Origin: Candidatus Zixiibacteriota bacterium
GTDB lineage: Bacteria > Zixibacteria > MSB-5A5 > GN15 > FEB-12
Direction of reading: 5' to 3'
Length of the DNA stretch: 9,620 bases
Assembly: GCA_018816665.1 (NCBI GenBank)
Contig: JAHIVM010000115.1
Span: forward strand, 1-9,620
Positions 1 to 7,072 of this stretch are shown piece after piece (positions within the stretch are counted from its first letter, which is position 1; each line of letters begins with the position of its first letter). The position numbers and the translations under genes were made by a program. Below the pieces are notes generated by a model. The model was not told the DNA's origin, searched no databases, and was given only the letters and a program-made list of their open reading frames with translations.

Positions 1-3000
1 GGCCACCACCTGATTTGAGATACACCCGAAGGGCTGCAGGCAAACCACCTGTTCGATTCCCGACTCACCAAACATCATCATCTCGGCTGTAATCAACCAG
101 CCCTCACCGTATTGATTGACGAGATTGATGCGACGTTCCGCATGGCGGGCCAGATCCCGAATGCTGTGCAACGGTCGGTTGCGAACGTAACCCTTGAGCA
201 CCGAGGCCACCCGATCAATCGTCTTATTGAGACGACCCTCAATGTAGTAAGTCAACAGCCAGGTCAAATCACGGCGTTTAATCCCGGCGGACATATCCAC
301 CCGAACGTTGAGCAACTCCTGAATGAAAAAGAACGACAGCGGCGGGACAACAATCTCGATTCCGGCATTGGTCAACCAGTCGACCACGTGATGATTGGCA
401 TACGAGCTGTACTTGACAAAAATCTCCCCCACAATACCCACGCGCGGATACACGCCGTCGTGAACATCGACCGTATTAAACTCCGCCACGGCATCGCGCA
501 GCACCGCCAATAGCCTGTCACTGTCACCCGACCGAATATGAGGCTTGGCCTCTTGTATGTATTTCTGCAATAACCGGTCCGTTTCGCCGGGGTGAGATTC
601 CCGCACGCGGGTAGTCTGGCGCATCATGGAGAGGGCATCGCCAAACAGCATCCCCAGCAGGGCCGATTTCATGAGCTGCTTGCGATCGAGCGTGAAGCCT
701 GGTTGATCCTGGACGTTATCCCCCGCCGTGGCAATGGAAATCAGCGGGATGTCATCGAACCCGGCGGCGATCATGCCCTTTTTGATCAGACCGAAGTAGT
801 TCGAGGCCCGGCATTGCCCCCCGGTCTGGGTCATGGCTACAACGGTGTCCTCACGGCGGTACTTCCCGGACTGCAATGCCTTGATGACATCGCCGACAAT
901 CAAAATGCCCGGGTAACACAATTCGTTATTGGTATACTTCAGGCCCAGTTCCTGGGAGCGTTCATCGGATTCCGGCAGCGACACCATGTTGAGCCCCACG
1001 CCTGCAAAAGCCGACGGCAGCAGTTCGGAGTAGATCTCGGCGAAGTGCGGCACGATGACGGTCCGGCGGCGGTGTTGCGCCTCAAACGGCGGTAGATCAC
1101 GGCGCGGCACCGGACGACCCGTTTTGGTTCCGCGAAGTTTCAGCGCCTCAATCATTGTTCGCAGGCGCAAACGTATAGATCCCGGCGAGGAGATTTCGTC
1201 GACCCGTATCAACGTCAGATGGCGTCCGCCGGTTCTGAGCATGTCGGTGATTTCGTCGATAGCAACGGCATCCGGTCCGCAACCGAAGGAATTTACCTGC
1301 ACCATTTCAACATTGTCGTGGTCCAGACAATATCGGGCGGCACTGTACATGCGGTTGGGATACGTCCACTGGGTAATGACCATCAGGTCTTCCAGCGCAT
1401 GGCAATCGTCCAGAGCATCCTCGGTGATGATATCCAGACCGTAGCTCGCAATGATCTCGGGAACGTCGTGATTGATCAGCGGATCGGCATGGTACGGTCG
1501 CCCGGAAAGCCGCACCAGTCCGCGGCCTGAGTCTTCCGCCGCCTGCGCCACCTCACGAGCGCGTGTTTGCAACTGCCGATGGTACTCAACCTGCGCCTGC
1601 AGGGCGCGACTGAAGGCGCGCTCAAATGTAGACCGCGAGATTCCAAGGCCGGCCAGATACTTGCGGCAGGTTTTGCGAAGCAGCTTCAAGTCATTCAGAT
1701 TGACCGGCGGGTGATCCAGGGGGATGTCGTACGTATTTTCGGGATTGATCGCATTGGCGATGACATCGGGATAGCCGGTCACGATGGGACAGTTGAAGCA
1801 GTTGTCGGCGCCCTTGCTTTTGCTTTCGTACACAACGATCGGATAGAAAATACGGTCCACGCCGCGCTCAGCCAGATCGACTATGTGGCCGTGAACCAGC
1901 TTGGCAGGGAAACAGATACTGTCGGACATGACAGTGCCGAGGCCTTTTTCGTAGACGGGCACGGTCGACGGCGACGACAATTCCACTTTGATGCCGCTCT
2001 CAACCAACAGCGTGCACCAGAAGGGGAAATTCTCGTACATGTTGAGAACACGCGGCACACCGATGGTCAACCGGCCGCCGGCTGCCGGCTCGAGTGGACG
2101 GTCAAACAGCAGCTCGCGCTTGAAGGCCACAAAGTTGAAACCCGGTGGCACCGTGTCGCCGACATTGCCGAAAACGCGTTCGCAGCGATTGCCGGTGTAA
2201 AACACATCGCCGTGCTCAAAGGTCAGGCGCGACACCACACACTGGTTTTCGCAGCCCTTGCAGGTCAGGCTTTTGCGGGTGCAAAGCGCCATTGTCTCAA
2301 CACCATCAAGTGGACTGAACCTCGCCTCCGGCTCACCGGCCTGCTGCCATGTCTCACGCGCCAGCAGCGCCGCACCGTAGGCACCCATCAGACCAGAAAT
2401 GTCCGGGCACATGACTGCTTTCCCGGTCAGTTTCTCAAAAGCCCGGTGTACCGCCGGATTCTGGAACGTACCACCCTGCACCACAATATGCTCGCCCAGC
2501 ACGTTCATGTCGCGAATCTTCAGCACTTTGTTGAGACTGTTGCGAACTACCGAGTACGCCAGCCCCGCGGAAATATCCGGCACGCCCGCGCCTTCACGAA
2601 GGAACTGCTTGACCTTCGAGTTCATGAACACCGTGCACCGGCTGCCCAGATTGCAGGGTGCGGTGGCATCGCACGCCTCTTTGGCAAACTCCTCCACTGT
2701 CGAGCCAAGCGTTCGGGCAAACGTCTGAATGAAGGAACCGCAACCCGATGAGCACGCCTCGTTGACCTCGATACGTTCGATAGTCCGTCCGGCAATAAAC
2801 ATCGCCTTCATGTCCTGCCCGCCGATGTCTATCACAAAACTGACCTCGGGACAAAACTCGCGAGCCGCGCGATAATGAGCGATCGTTTCCACCACGCCGT
2901 GATCAAGACCAAACGCGGTGCGAATGAGATCCTCGCCATATCCCGTAACCACGGTGCGACACACCCTCACTTCCGCACCGACCGCCGCCAGACGATCCCG

Positions 3001-4113
3001 GAAATAGCGCAAACCGTCGCGCACCGCCTCCAGATGGTCACCATCGTTGGTACGGTAAAACTCGAGCGCGAGACGTCCATCGCTGTCGACCAGTACCATT
3101 TTGGACGTAGTAGAACCGGAGTCAATACCGATAAACACATTCTGACCGCGTAACGCGGCAGGTTCGATCCGGGGCGCCCCGACGAAGCGCTTGTGCATCC
3201 AGGACTCAGCCTCGCCTGCGTCCTTGAACAACGGAGCCAATCGGTCCTGCAGAATGGGAACACGATGACTGCCGGCGGATAACCGGCCGATCAACTCGTC
3301 GGCGCGTAACCGGGGCGCCTCATTTCCGGCGCACATTGCGGCTCCGATGGCCGGCAGAAGCTCCGGACGGTCGGGCAGGACGATATCACTCAACGCGATC
3401 CCGGCAGCCTCGGCGAAGACTTTCCTCAACACCGGGATGAAGGCAAAAGGACCGCCGCATAACAACACCTTCGGTTGCATACGAAAACCGCGCGCCAGGG
3501 TATTGATAACCTGAACGGAAACGGCGTGAAACACTGAGGCGACAATGTCGGAGAGGGCCACATGGCGAGAGATCAGATTCTGGACATCGGTTTTCCCGAA
3601 CACACCGCAACGGGAGGCTATGGGATGCAGGTGCTGGAAGTCGACGGCAAGGTCGTTGAGTTTTTCAATCGGGATGCCGAGCAGCGAGGCCATCTGGTCG
3701 ATGAAGGCGCCCGTTCCCCCGGCGCAACTGCCGTTCATCCGAATGTCGGGTCGCAGGTGGTCATCAAAATACACCACCTTGGAGTCTTCGCCGCCAACAT
3801 CCACCAGCGTGCGGATACCGTGAAAGGCTCGCGAGGCTGCCTCGGCCGAGGCCACCACCTCCTGCACAAAGGGAAGCGCACAGCGCTCGGCCAGTCCGAT
3901 ACCTGCGGAGCCGGTGACCTGCACGGCAAACGCGCGATCGTCCCATCTCCGCGCCACACGCCGTAAAATCGACTTCACGGTCTGAGCGGTGCGAGCGTTG
4001 TGTCTGACATAGTCGGCAAAGACAAGGTTGTTTCGGTGATCAAGGACTGCGATCTTAGCGGTTGTGGAACCAATGTCAATACCGAGTCTGCGGGTATCCT
4101 CACCCTGGACCAC
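1..4113 (-). CDS. Large acyl-CoA dehydratase activator-like protein (two BadF/HgdC ATPase modules, DUF2229, HgdB-like C-terminus), partial
   Basis: Continuous minus-strand frame of 1371 codons with no stop before the window edge. Known members of this family are about 1400-1500 residues, so probably only the last part is missing. Modules, by residue: activase 1 (about 8-265) with phosphate loop DIGSTT at 13-18, DVGGED at 105-110 and cysteines C130 (SCAGGTG) and C169 (SRCGVF); activase 2 (about 327-592) with DSGSTTSK from 331, DIGGQD at 429-434 and C454 (NEACSSGCG) and C493 (SRCTVF); a Cys patch C611, C618, C621, C625, C644; a DUF2229/HgdB-like module from GVPR at 685 with C734, C772, C775, GRPYHADP at 871 and FGCG with C945; a second HgdB-like module with C1066 (ELCYPG), C1101 (GGQCRASNY) and C1364 (QPFGC). 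HgdC-type activators hold a [4Fe-4S] cluster between subunits and use ATP to drive low-potential electrons into a dehydratase or reductase. The substrate here is unknown. The start is GTG at 4113, behind a strong RBS. An in-frame GTG at 4152, directly after a stop, lacks an RBS. Cytoplasmic; no signal peptide. Confidence 0.9.
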   Translation of the reverse strand, partial: MVQGEDTRRLGIDIGSTTAKIAVLDHRNNLVFADYVRHNARTAQTVKSILRRVARRWDDRAFAVQVTGSAGIGLAERCALPFVQEVVASAEAASRAFHGIRTLVDVGGEDSKVVYFDDHLRPDIRMNGSCAGGTGAFIDQMASLLGIPIEKLNDLAVDFQHLHPIASRCGVFGKTDVQNLISRHVALSDIVASVFHAVSVQVINTLARGFRMQPKVLLCGGPFAFIPVLRKVFAEAAGIALSDIVLPDRPELLPAIGAAMCAGNEAPRLRADELIGRLSAGSHRVPILQDRLAPLFKDAGEAESWMHKRFVGAPRIEPAALRGQNVFIGIDSGSTTSKMVLVDSDGRLALEFYRTNDGDHLEAVRDGLRYFRDRLAAVGAEVRVCRTVVTGYGEDLIRTAFGLDHGVVETIAHYRAAREFCPEVSFVIDIGGQDMKAMFIAGRTIERIEVNEACSSGCGSFIQTFARTLGSTVEEFAKEACDATAPCNLGSRCTVFMNSKVKQFLREGAGVPDISAGLAYSVVRNSLNKVLKIRDMNVLGEHIVVQGGTFQNPAVHRAFEKLTGKAVMCPDISGLMGAYGAALLARETWQQAGEPEARFSPLDGVETMALCTRKSLTCKGCENQCVVSRLTFEHGDVFYTGNRCERVFGNVGDTVPPGFNFVAFKRELLFDRPLEPAAGGRLTIGVPRVLNMYENFPFWCTLLVESGIKVELSSPSTVPVYEKGLGTVMSDSICFPAKLVHGHIVDLAERGVDRIFYPIVVYESKSKGADNCFNCPIVTGYPDVIANAINPENTYDIPLDHPPVNLNDLKLLRKTCRKYLAGLGISRSTFERAFSRALQAQVEYHRQLQTRAREVAQAAEDSGRGLVRLSGRPYHADPLINHDVPEIIASYGLDIITEDALDDCHALEDLMVITQWTYPNRMYSAARYCLDHDNVEMVQVNSFGCGPDAVAIDEITDMLRTGGRHLTLIRVDEISSPGSIRLRLRTMIEALKLRGTKTGRPVPRRDLPPFEAQHRRRTVIVPHFAEIYSELLPSAFAGVGLNMVSLPESDERSQELGLKYTNNELCYPGILIVGDVIKALQSGKYRREDTVVAMTQTGGQCRASNYFGLIKKGMIAAGFDDIPLISIATAGDNVQDQPGFTLDRKQLMKSALLGMLFGDALSMMRQTTRVRESHPGETDRLLQKYIQEAKPHIRSGDSDRLLAVLRDAVAEFNTVDVHDGVYPRVGIVGEIFVKYSSYANHHVVDWLTNAGIEIVVPPLSFFFIQELLNVRVDMSAGIKRRDLTWLLTYYIEGRLNKTIDRVASVLKGYVRNRPLHSIRDLARHAERRINLVNQYGEGWLITAEMMMFGESGIEQVVCLQPFGCISNQVVA

Positions 4114-4119
4114 GGATAT

Positions 4120-4125
4120 CCTCCT
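4120..4125 (-). promoter_or_regulatory. Ribosome binding site of the activator-like gene
   Basis: AGGAGG lies 6 bases before the GTG at 4113-4111. It is a perfect Shine-Dalgarno core and decides the start codon in favour of 4113 over the upstream in-frame GTG at 4152, which has no such site. Confidence 0.85.
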
Positions 4126-4168
4126 CTGACGGCACTCGATATGGTGCGCCACTCAGATCAGCATAATA

Positions 4169-4198
4169 ATCTTAGGAAATATCCGGCGTGATTGTCAA
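4169..4198 (-). promoter_or_regulatory. Sigma-70-type promoter of the activator-like gene
   Basis: A perfect -35 box TTGACA (4198-4193) is followed after 18 bases by TAAGAT (4174-4169), which matches 4 of 6 positions of the -10 consensus. Transcription would start near 4162, giving a 5' leader of about 50 bases that includes the strong RBS. It implies that the large gene is transcribed independently of the pyr operon upstream. This is inferred from the sequence only; no operator or clear inverted repeat was seen around it. Confidence 0.6.
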
Positions 4199-4290
4199 GT
4201 GAAACGTGCCCCCCGCAGACACTATGTGAGATACTGCCGCGTACCCCCGGAACAGGACAACTTTTGTTCTTGGCGACCCAATGAGCCGGT

Positions 4291-5364
4291 CTAGGAGTGC
4301 GACTGATCGTCAGGTCCTGATGACGCAGAATCCGGCGATGACTCGCTCCCGTGAGACTGCTGCGAGGACGGGGACACCGGTGGCTCAGGGCGGGGCTCGC
4401 CGTCGTGAGCGTGTTGCTGCGCCGGCGGCTCCGGTTGAGCGGGGGCCGGCTGCGGCTGGTTCTGCTGCGGTGGCGCAGCGGGTTGCGACGGTGGCGGGGC
4501 GCTGTGTACTTGAGGCGGAAGAGCCTCCTTCGGCTTGTCTCTGGGCTCACCGTTCTTCTTGCGCAACGCATTGACGGCACTGTTGAGTTTGAGCAACTCC
4601 TCCCGGGCTCGACGAGAAAAGTCGTCGCCGTTTGAGGCATAAAGCACCGACCGGGAAACATTAATCACCGCCGTCTGGGCGAAATTGTTGGTTCCACCGA
4701 GAACAGCCTTCTCCAGCGATCCCCCCTGGGCGCCAACACCGGGGATAAGCAGCGGCATCGTTCCGGCGACCCCACGGAGTTCAACCAGTTCGTCGGGGCG
4801 GGTGGCGCCAACCACCAGGCCGCAGTTGTTATCCCGATTCCACTCCCGGACCTTTTCGGCGACAACGCGGTACAGCGGCTTACCGTCAACATTCAGGTAC
4901 TGGAAATCCTTACTACCGGCGTTGGATGTAAGACAGAGTACGAAGGCACCCTTGTTTTTGAAATCGAGGAACGGCTTGAGGGAATCGTACCCCATATACG
5001 GAGCCAGCGTCACCCAGTCGGCACGGAAACAGTCGAATATCGCGTGCGCATAATGTGTCGCGGTATTACCGATATCGCCCCGTTTGGCATCCAGTATGAC
5101 CGGGACTCTCTCCGGGATACGTTCAATAATCAGGCGCAGCAACGACAATCCCTCGGGGCCGTGATGTTCATAAAATGCCATGTTCGGTTTGTAGGCACAC
5201 ACTAGATCCTTGGTAGCCTCGATCATGCGCTGGGCAAACTCAAAGTGCCCTTTCAACGATCCGGCAAACTCTGACGGCATTCTTTTGGCATCGAGATCAA
5301 GCCCCAAACAAATCATTGATTGGTTGGCTTTCTGGATATCCCGAAGTTTCGTTAGCGCTTCCAT
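4291..5364 (-). CDS. pyrF: Orotidine 5'-phosphate decarboxylase with Pro/Gln-rich C-terminal tail
   Basis: Decarboxylates OMP to UMP, the last step of de novo pyrimidine synthesis, in the cytoplasm. The protein has 357 residues. The core, residues 1-270, resembles the longer 'type 2' PyrF family (about 270-280 residues). It carries the catalytic stretch LDAKRGDIGNT at 91-101 (D92, K94 and D97 are the catalytic Asp-Lys-Asp set), the phosphate-binding IPGVGAQGG at 207-215 and SRS at 237-239. Residues 271-357 form a low-complexity tail rich in Pro, Gln, Ser and Ala that is absent from the usual enzyme. The start is ATG at 5364, which shares one base with the pyrD stop (TGATG), and AAGGA lies 7 bases upstream. 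A TTG one codon earlier is possible but less likely. It is the last gene of the pyr unit; no convincing terminator follows. Confidence 0.95.
   Translation of the reverse strand: MEALTKLRDIQKANQSMICLGLDLDAKRMPSEFAGSLKGHFEFAQRMIEATKDLVCAYKPNMAFYEHHGPEGLSLLRLIIERIPERVPVILDAKRGDIGNTATHYAHAIFDCFRADWVTLAPYMGYDSLKPFLDFKNKGAFVLCLTSNAGSKDFQYLNVDGKPLYRVVAEKVREWNRDNNCGLVVGATRPDELVELRGVAGTMPLLIPGVGAQGGSLEKAVLGGTNNFAQTAVINVSRSVLYASNGDDFSRRAREELLKLNSAVNALRKKNGEPRDKPKEALPPQVHSAPPPSQPAAPPQQNQPQPAPAQPEPPAQQHAHDGEPRPEPPVSPSSQQSHGSESSPDSASSGPDDQSHS
4294..4554 (-). other. Low-complexity Pro/Gln/Ser-rich tail encoded at the pyrF 3' end
   Basis: Covers PyrF residues 271-357. The first part is dominated by Pro, Gln and Ala (for example PAAPPQQNQPQPAPAQPEPP), the last part by Ser, Asp, Gly and His. 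The frame stays open to the TAG at 4293-4291 with no sign of a frameshift from another gene. It should be disordered and lies outside the decarboxylase fold. Confidence 0.8.
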
Positions 5365-6281
5365 CAATATTTCCTTACCTGCCCCACCAGATCGGTGACC
5401 CGGGCCAGCTGTTTCCGTTTCAGATACGATGTAAGATCGTTGAGGATTTTCACCGGGGCATCCGGTTCCACAAACAGGGCTGTCCCCACCTGAACCGCGC
5501 TTGCTCCCACCAGCAAAAACTCTATGACATCAGCCGCGGTGGCGATGCCGCCAATCCCGATTATGGGAAGTCTGCAATTACTGTGTACGGCATCAACCAG
5601 GGCCAGGGCGATGGGCTTGATGGCCGGTCCGGTCAAGCCACCCTTGTTGTTGGTCAGGCGCGTCTGCCACGTCTCAATATCAATCGAGGTACCCACCATG
5701 GAGTTGATCAGTGACAGCACGTCGGCACCGCCTTGCTCGGCGGCTTTTGCCATTTCCACGATGTCCGTCACATTCGGTGTGAGCTTGGCCACCAACGGTC
5801 GCGAAAAGACCTTCTTGACCTCCGCAATCACCTTCTCGGTCATTGCGGGATTGGTGCCGAACTGAATGCCGCCCTCGCTGACGTTGGGGCAACTGATATT
5901 CAGCTCGATCATGTCGGCACGTTCACAATCGGCTAACATGGCGCAGATTTCGACGTATTCATCGAGCGACGATCCCGCCACGTTGACGATAATTTTTGTT
6001 TTCTGTGTCTCCAGCCAGGGGATTTTTTCGGCCAGGAAGCGTTTAACACCAACGTTTGCGAGTCCGATGGCATTAAGCATGCCCGCCGGTGTTTCGGCTG
6101 TTCTCGGCGGCGGATGACCCAGGCGTGGCTCGCGCGTAATCGATTTGGTCACCAGGGCGCCCAGTTTCTCCAGCGGGAACACATCGGCCAGCTCTTCGCC
6201 GTAGCCGCAGCAACCGGATGCCGTCATTATCGGGTTGGAAAACTCTACCCCGGCCAGCGTCACTTTGAGATCGGGGGTCAC
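5364..6281 (-). CDS. pyrD: Dihydroorotate dehydrogenase B (NAD+), catalytic subunit
   Basis: FMN enzyme that oxidises dihydroorotate to orotate, passing electrons through PyrK to NAD+. Its 305 residues fit class 1B. Visible motifs: NPIMTASG at 16-23, KSIT at 46-49, NISCPN at 128-133 with C131 as the catalytic base (class 1 enzymes use Cys where class 2 uses Ser), GGLTGPAIKP at 214-223, and the FMN-phosphate region GIGGI at 242-246 plus GASAVQVGTA at 259-268. The start is GTG at 6281, overlapping the pyrK stop as GTGA and preceded by a near-perfect RBS. A longer reading from 6371 would lie wholly within pyrK and add a basic, non-conserved extension. The next gene, pyrF, overlaps it by one base. 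An unusual Cys pair (C24, C25) sits in the N-terminal ASG-CC-GYG segment. Confidence 0.95.
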   Translation of the reverse strand: MTPDLKVTLAGVEFSNPIMTASGCCGYGEELADVFPLEKLGALVTKSITREPRLGHPPPRTAETPAGMLNAIGLANVGVKRFLAEKIPWLETQKTKIIVNVAGSSLDEYVEICAMLADCERADMIELNISCPNVSEGGIQFGTNPAMTEKVIAEVKKVFSRPLVAKLTPNVTDIVEMAKAAEQGGADVLSLINSMVGTSIDIETWQTRLTNNKGGLTGPAIKPIALALVDAVHSNCRLPIIGIGGIATAADVIEFLLVGASAVQVGTALFVEPDAPVKILNDLTSYLKRKQLARVTDLVGQVRKY

Positions 6282-7072
6282 AGGATCACCTCCCCGATAG
6301 CAAACACCGGACCATCGGCGCACACGCGGGCGTGCCCGCCCTGTTTCAACGGCACCACGCAGCCAAGGCAAACGCCGATACCGCAGGGCATGGGTGCCTC
6401 CAGAGACAGCTCTCCGTTTATGCCTTCGCGCAGTCCCAGGTCATCGACCGCTTTGAGCATCGGTTCGGGACCGCAGGCAAAAATCCGCATCCGGTCTTTC
6501 TTCTGACCCTGGATGAAGCTCTCGACCGCGTGAGTAATCAGACCCTTCTGGCCGAACGAGCCGTCCTCTGTCACCGGGTGGAAATTCACACCCAGCTTTT
6601 TTATCCGGGTTCTATCCAGGATATCTCGGTCGCTGCGGCCGCCGTAAAAAAACTCAATTGATTTGGGATCAAAGCCGGATCGGACCATATGCGTGGCCAT
6701 ATACAGAAGCGGCGGATAGCCCACGCCGCCGCCCAGCAACAGCGCCCGCTCACTCTTTTTCGGAAGCGAAAACGTGTTACCCAGCGGGCCCAGCAAGTCA
6801 ACCTGATCACCTTTGCGATAACGCGAGAGCACCGTGGTGCCGCGTCCAACCACCTTGAAGATAATCTCGATTTCCCGGCGATCCGTATCCACCGACGCAA
6901 TCGACATGGCCCGCCGGAACAGGATGTCCGTTTCAGGCAGTCGAATATGCACGAATTGCCCGGGACGGCACTTTGTTACGCGGGGATACGGGCCAAAGGT
7001 CAGCGAATAGTAGTCGTTCCTCAAATCGCGACGAGCCGTCACCGACACCGTCGTAGTAGCAAGTTTCTTCAT
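6278..7072 (-). CDS. pyrK: Dihydroorotate dehydrogenase B, electron transfer subunit
   Basis: A 264-residue ferredoxin reductase-like subunit that carries electrons from PyrD's FMN to NAD+ through a [2Fe-2S] cluster and FAD, as part of a PyrD2-PyrK2 complex. Residues 1-100 are the FAD-binding barrel, with RRAMSIAS at 53-60. Residues about 108-210 are the NAD-binding fold, with GGGVGYPPL at 114-122 and ACGPEPML at 199-206. The C-terminal cluster ligands are C230, C235, C238 and C251 (C-x4-C-x2-C-x12-C, inside PCGIGVCLGC), the PyrK signature. The start is ATG at 7072, overlapping the stop of the TPR gene as ATGA. No good RBS precedes it, so translation is probably coupled to the upstream gene. 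The length is normal for the family. Confidence 0.95.
   Translation of the reverse strand: MKKLATTTVSVTARRDLRNDYYSLTFGPYPRVTKCRPGQFVHIRLPETDILFRRAMSIASVDTDRREIEIIFKVVGRGTTVLSRYRKGDQVDLLGPLGNTFSLPKKSERALLLGGGVGYPPLLYMATHMVRSGFDPKSIEFFYGGRSDRDILDRTRIKKLGVNFHPVTEDGSFGQKGLITHAVESFIQGQKKDRMRIFACGPEPMLKAVDDLGLREGINGELSLEAPMPCGIGVCLGCVVPLKQGGHARVCADGPVFAIGEVIL
6284..6293 (-). promoter_or_regulatory. Ribosome binding site of pyrD inside the pyrK 3' end
   Basis: GGAGGTGATC, an almost full match to the 16S rRNA anti-Shine-Dalgarno sequence, lies inside the last codons of pyrK. Its GGAGG core is 7 bases before GTG 6281. It supports the short pyrD start and efficient coupled translation of the two subunits. 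Confidence 0.8.

Noticed and set aside
1567..2751. 394-codon open frame on the plus strand
   Set aside because: It is antisense to the activator-like gene, whose minus frame carries clear family motifs through the same stretch. The plus-strand protein shows no recognisable domain and is a shadow of GC-rich coding.
4199..4290. Transcription terminator after pyrF
   Set aside because: Only a weak 5-bp stem (GAACA/TGTTC) with a 10-base loop and no following T-run was seen.
4281..4661. Several open frames on both strands over the pyrF 3' end
   Set aside because: They arise because the Pro/Gln-rich tail uses GC-rich codons with few stops in any frame; their products are Arg-rich and unlike known proteins.
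5365..5367. TTG as pyrF start
   Set aside because: The ATG immediately after it is better placed relative to AAGGA and couples with the pyrD stop.
6282..6371. Longer pyrD start at 6371
   Set aside because: It would overlap pyrK by 94 bases and add an Arg-rich segment not found in PyrD. GTG 6281 has a near-perfect RBS.
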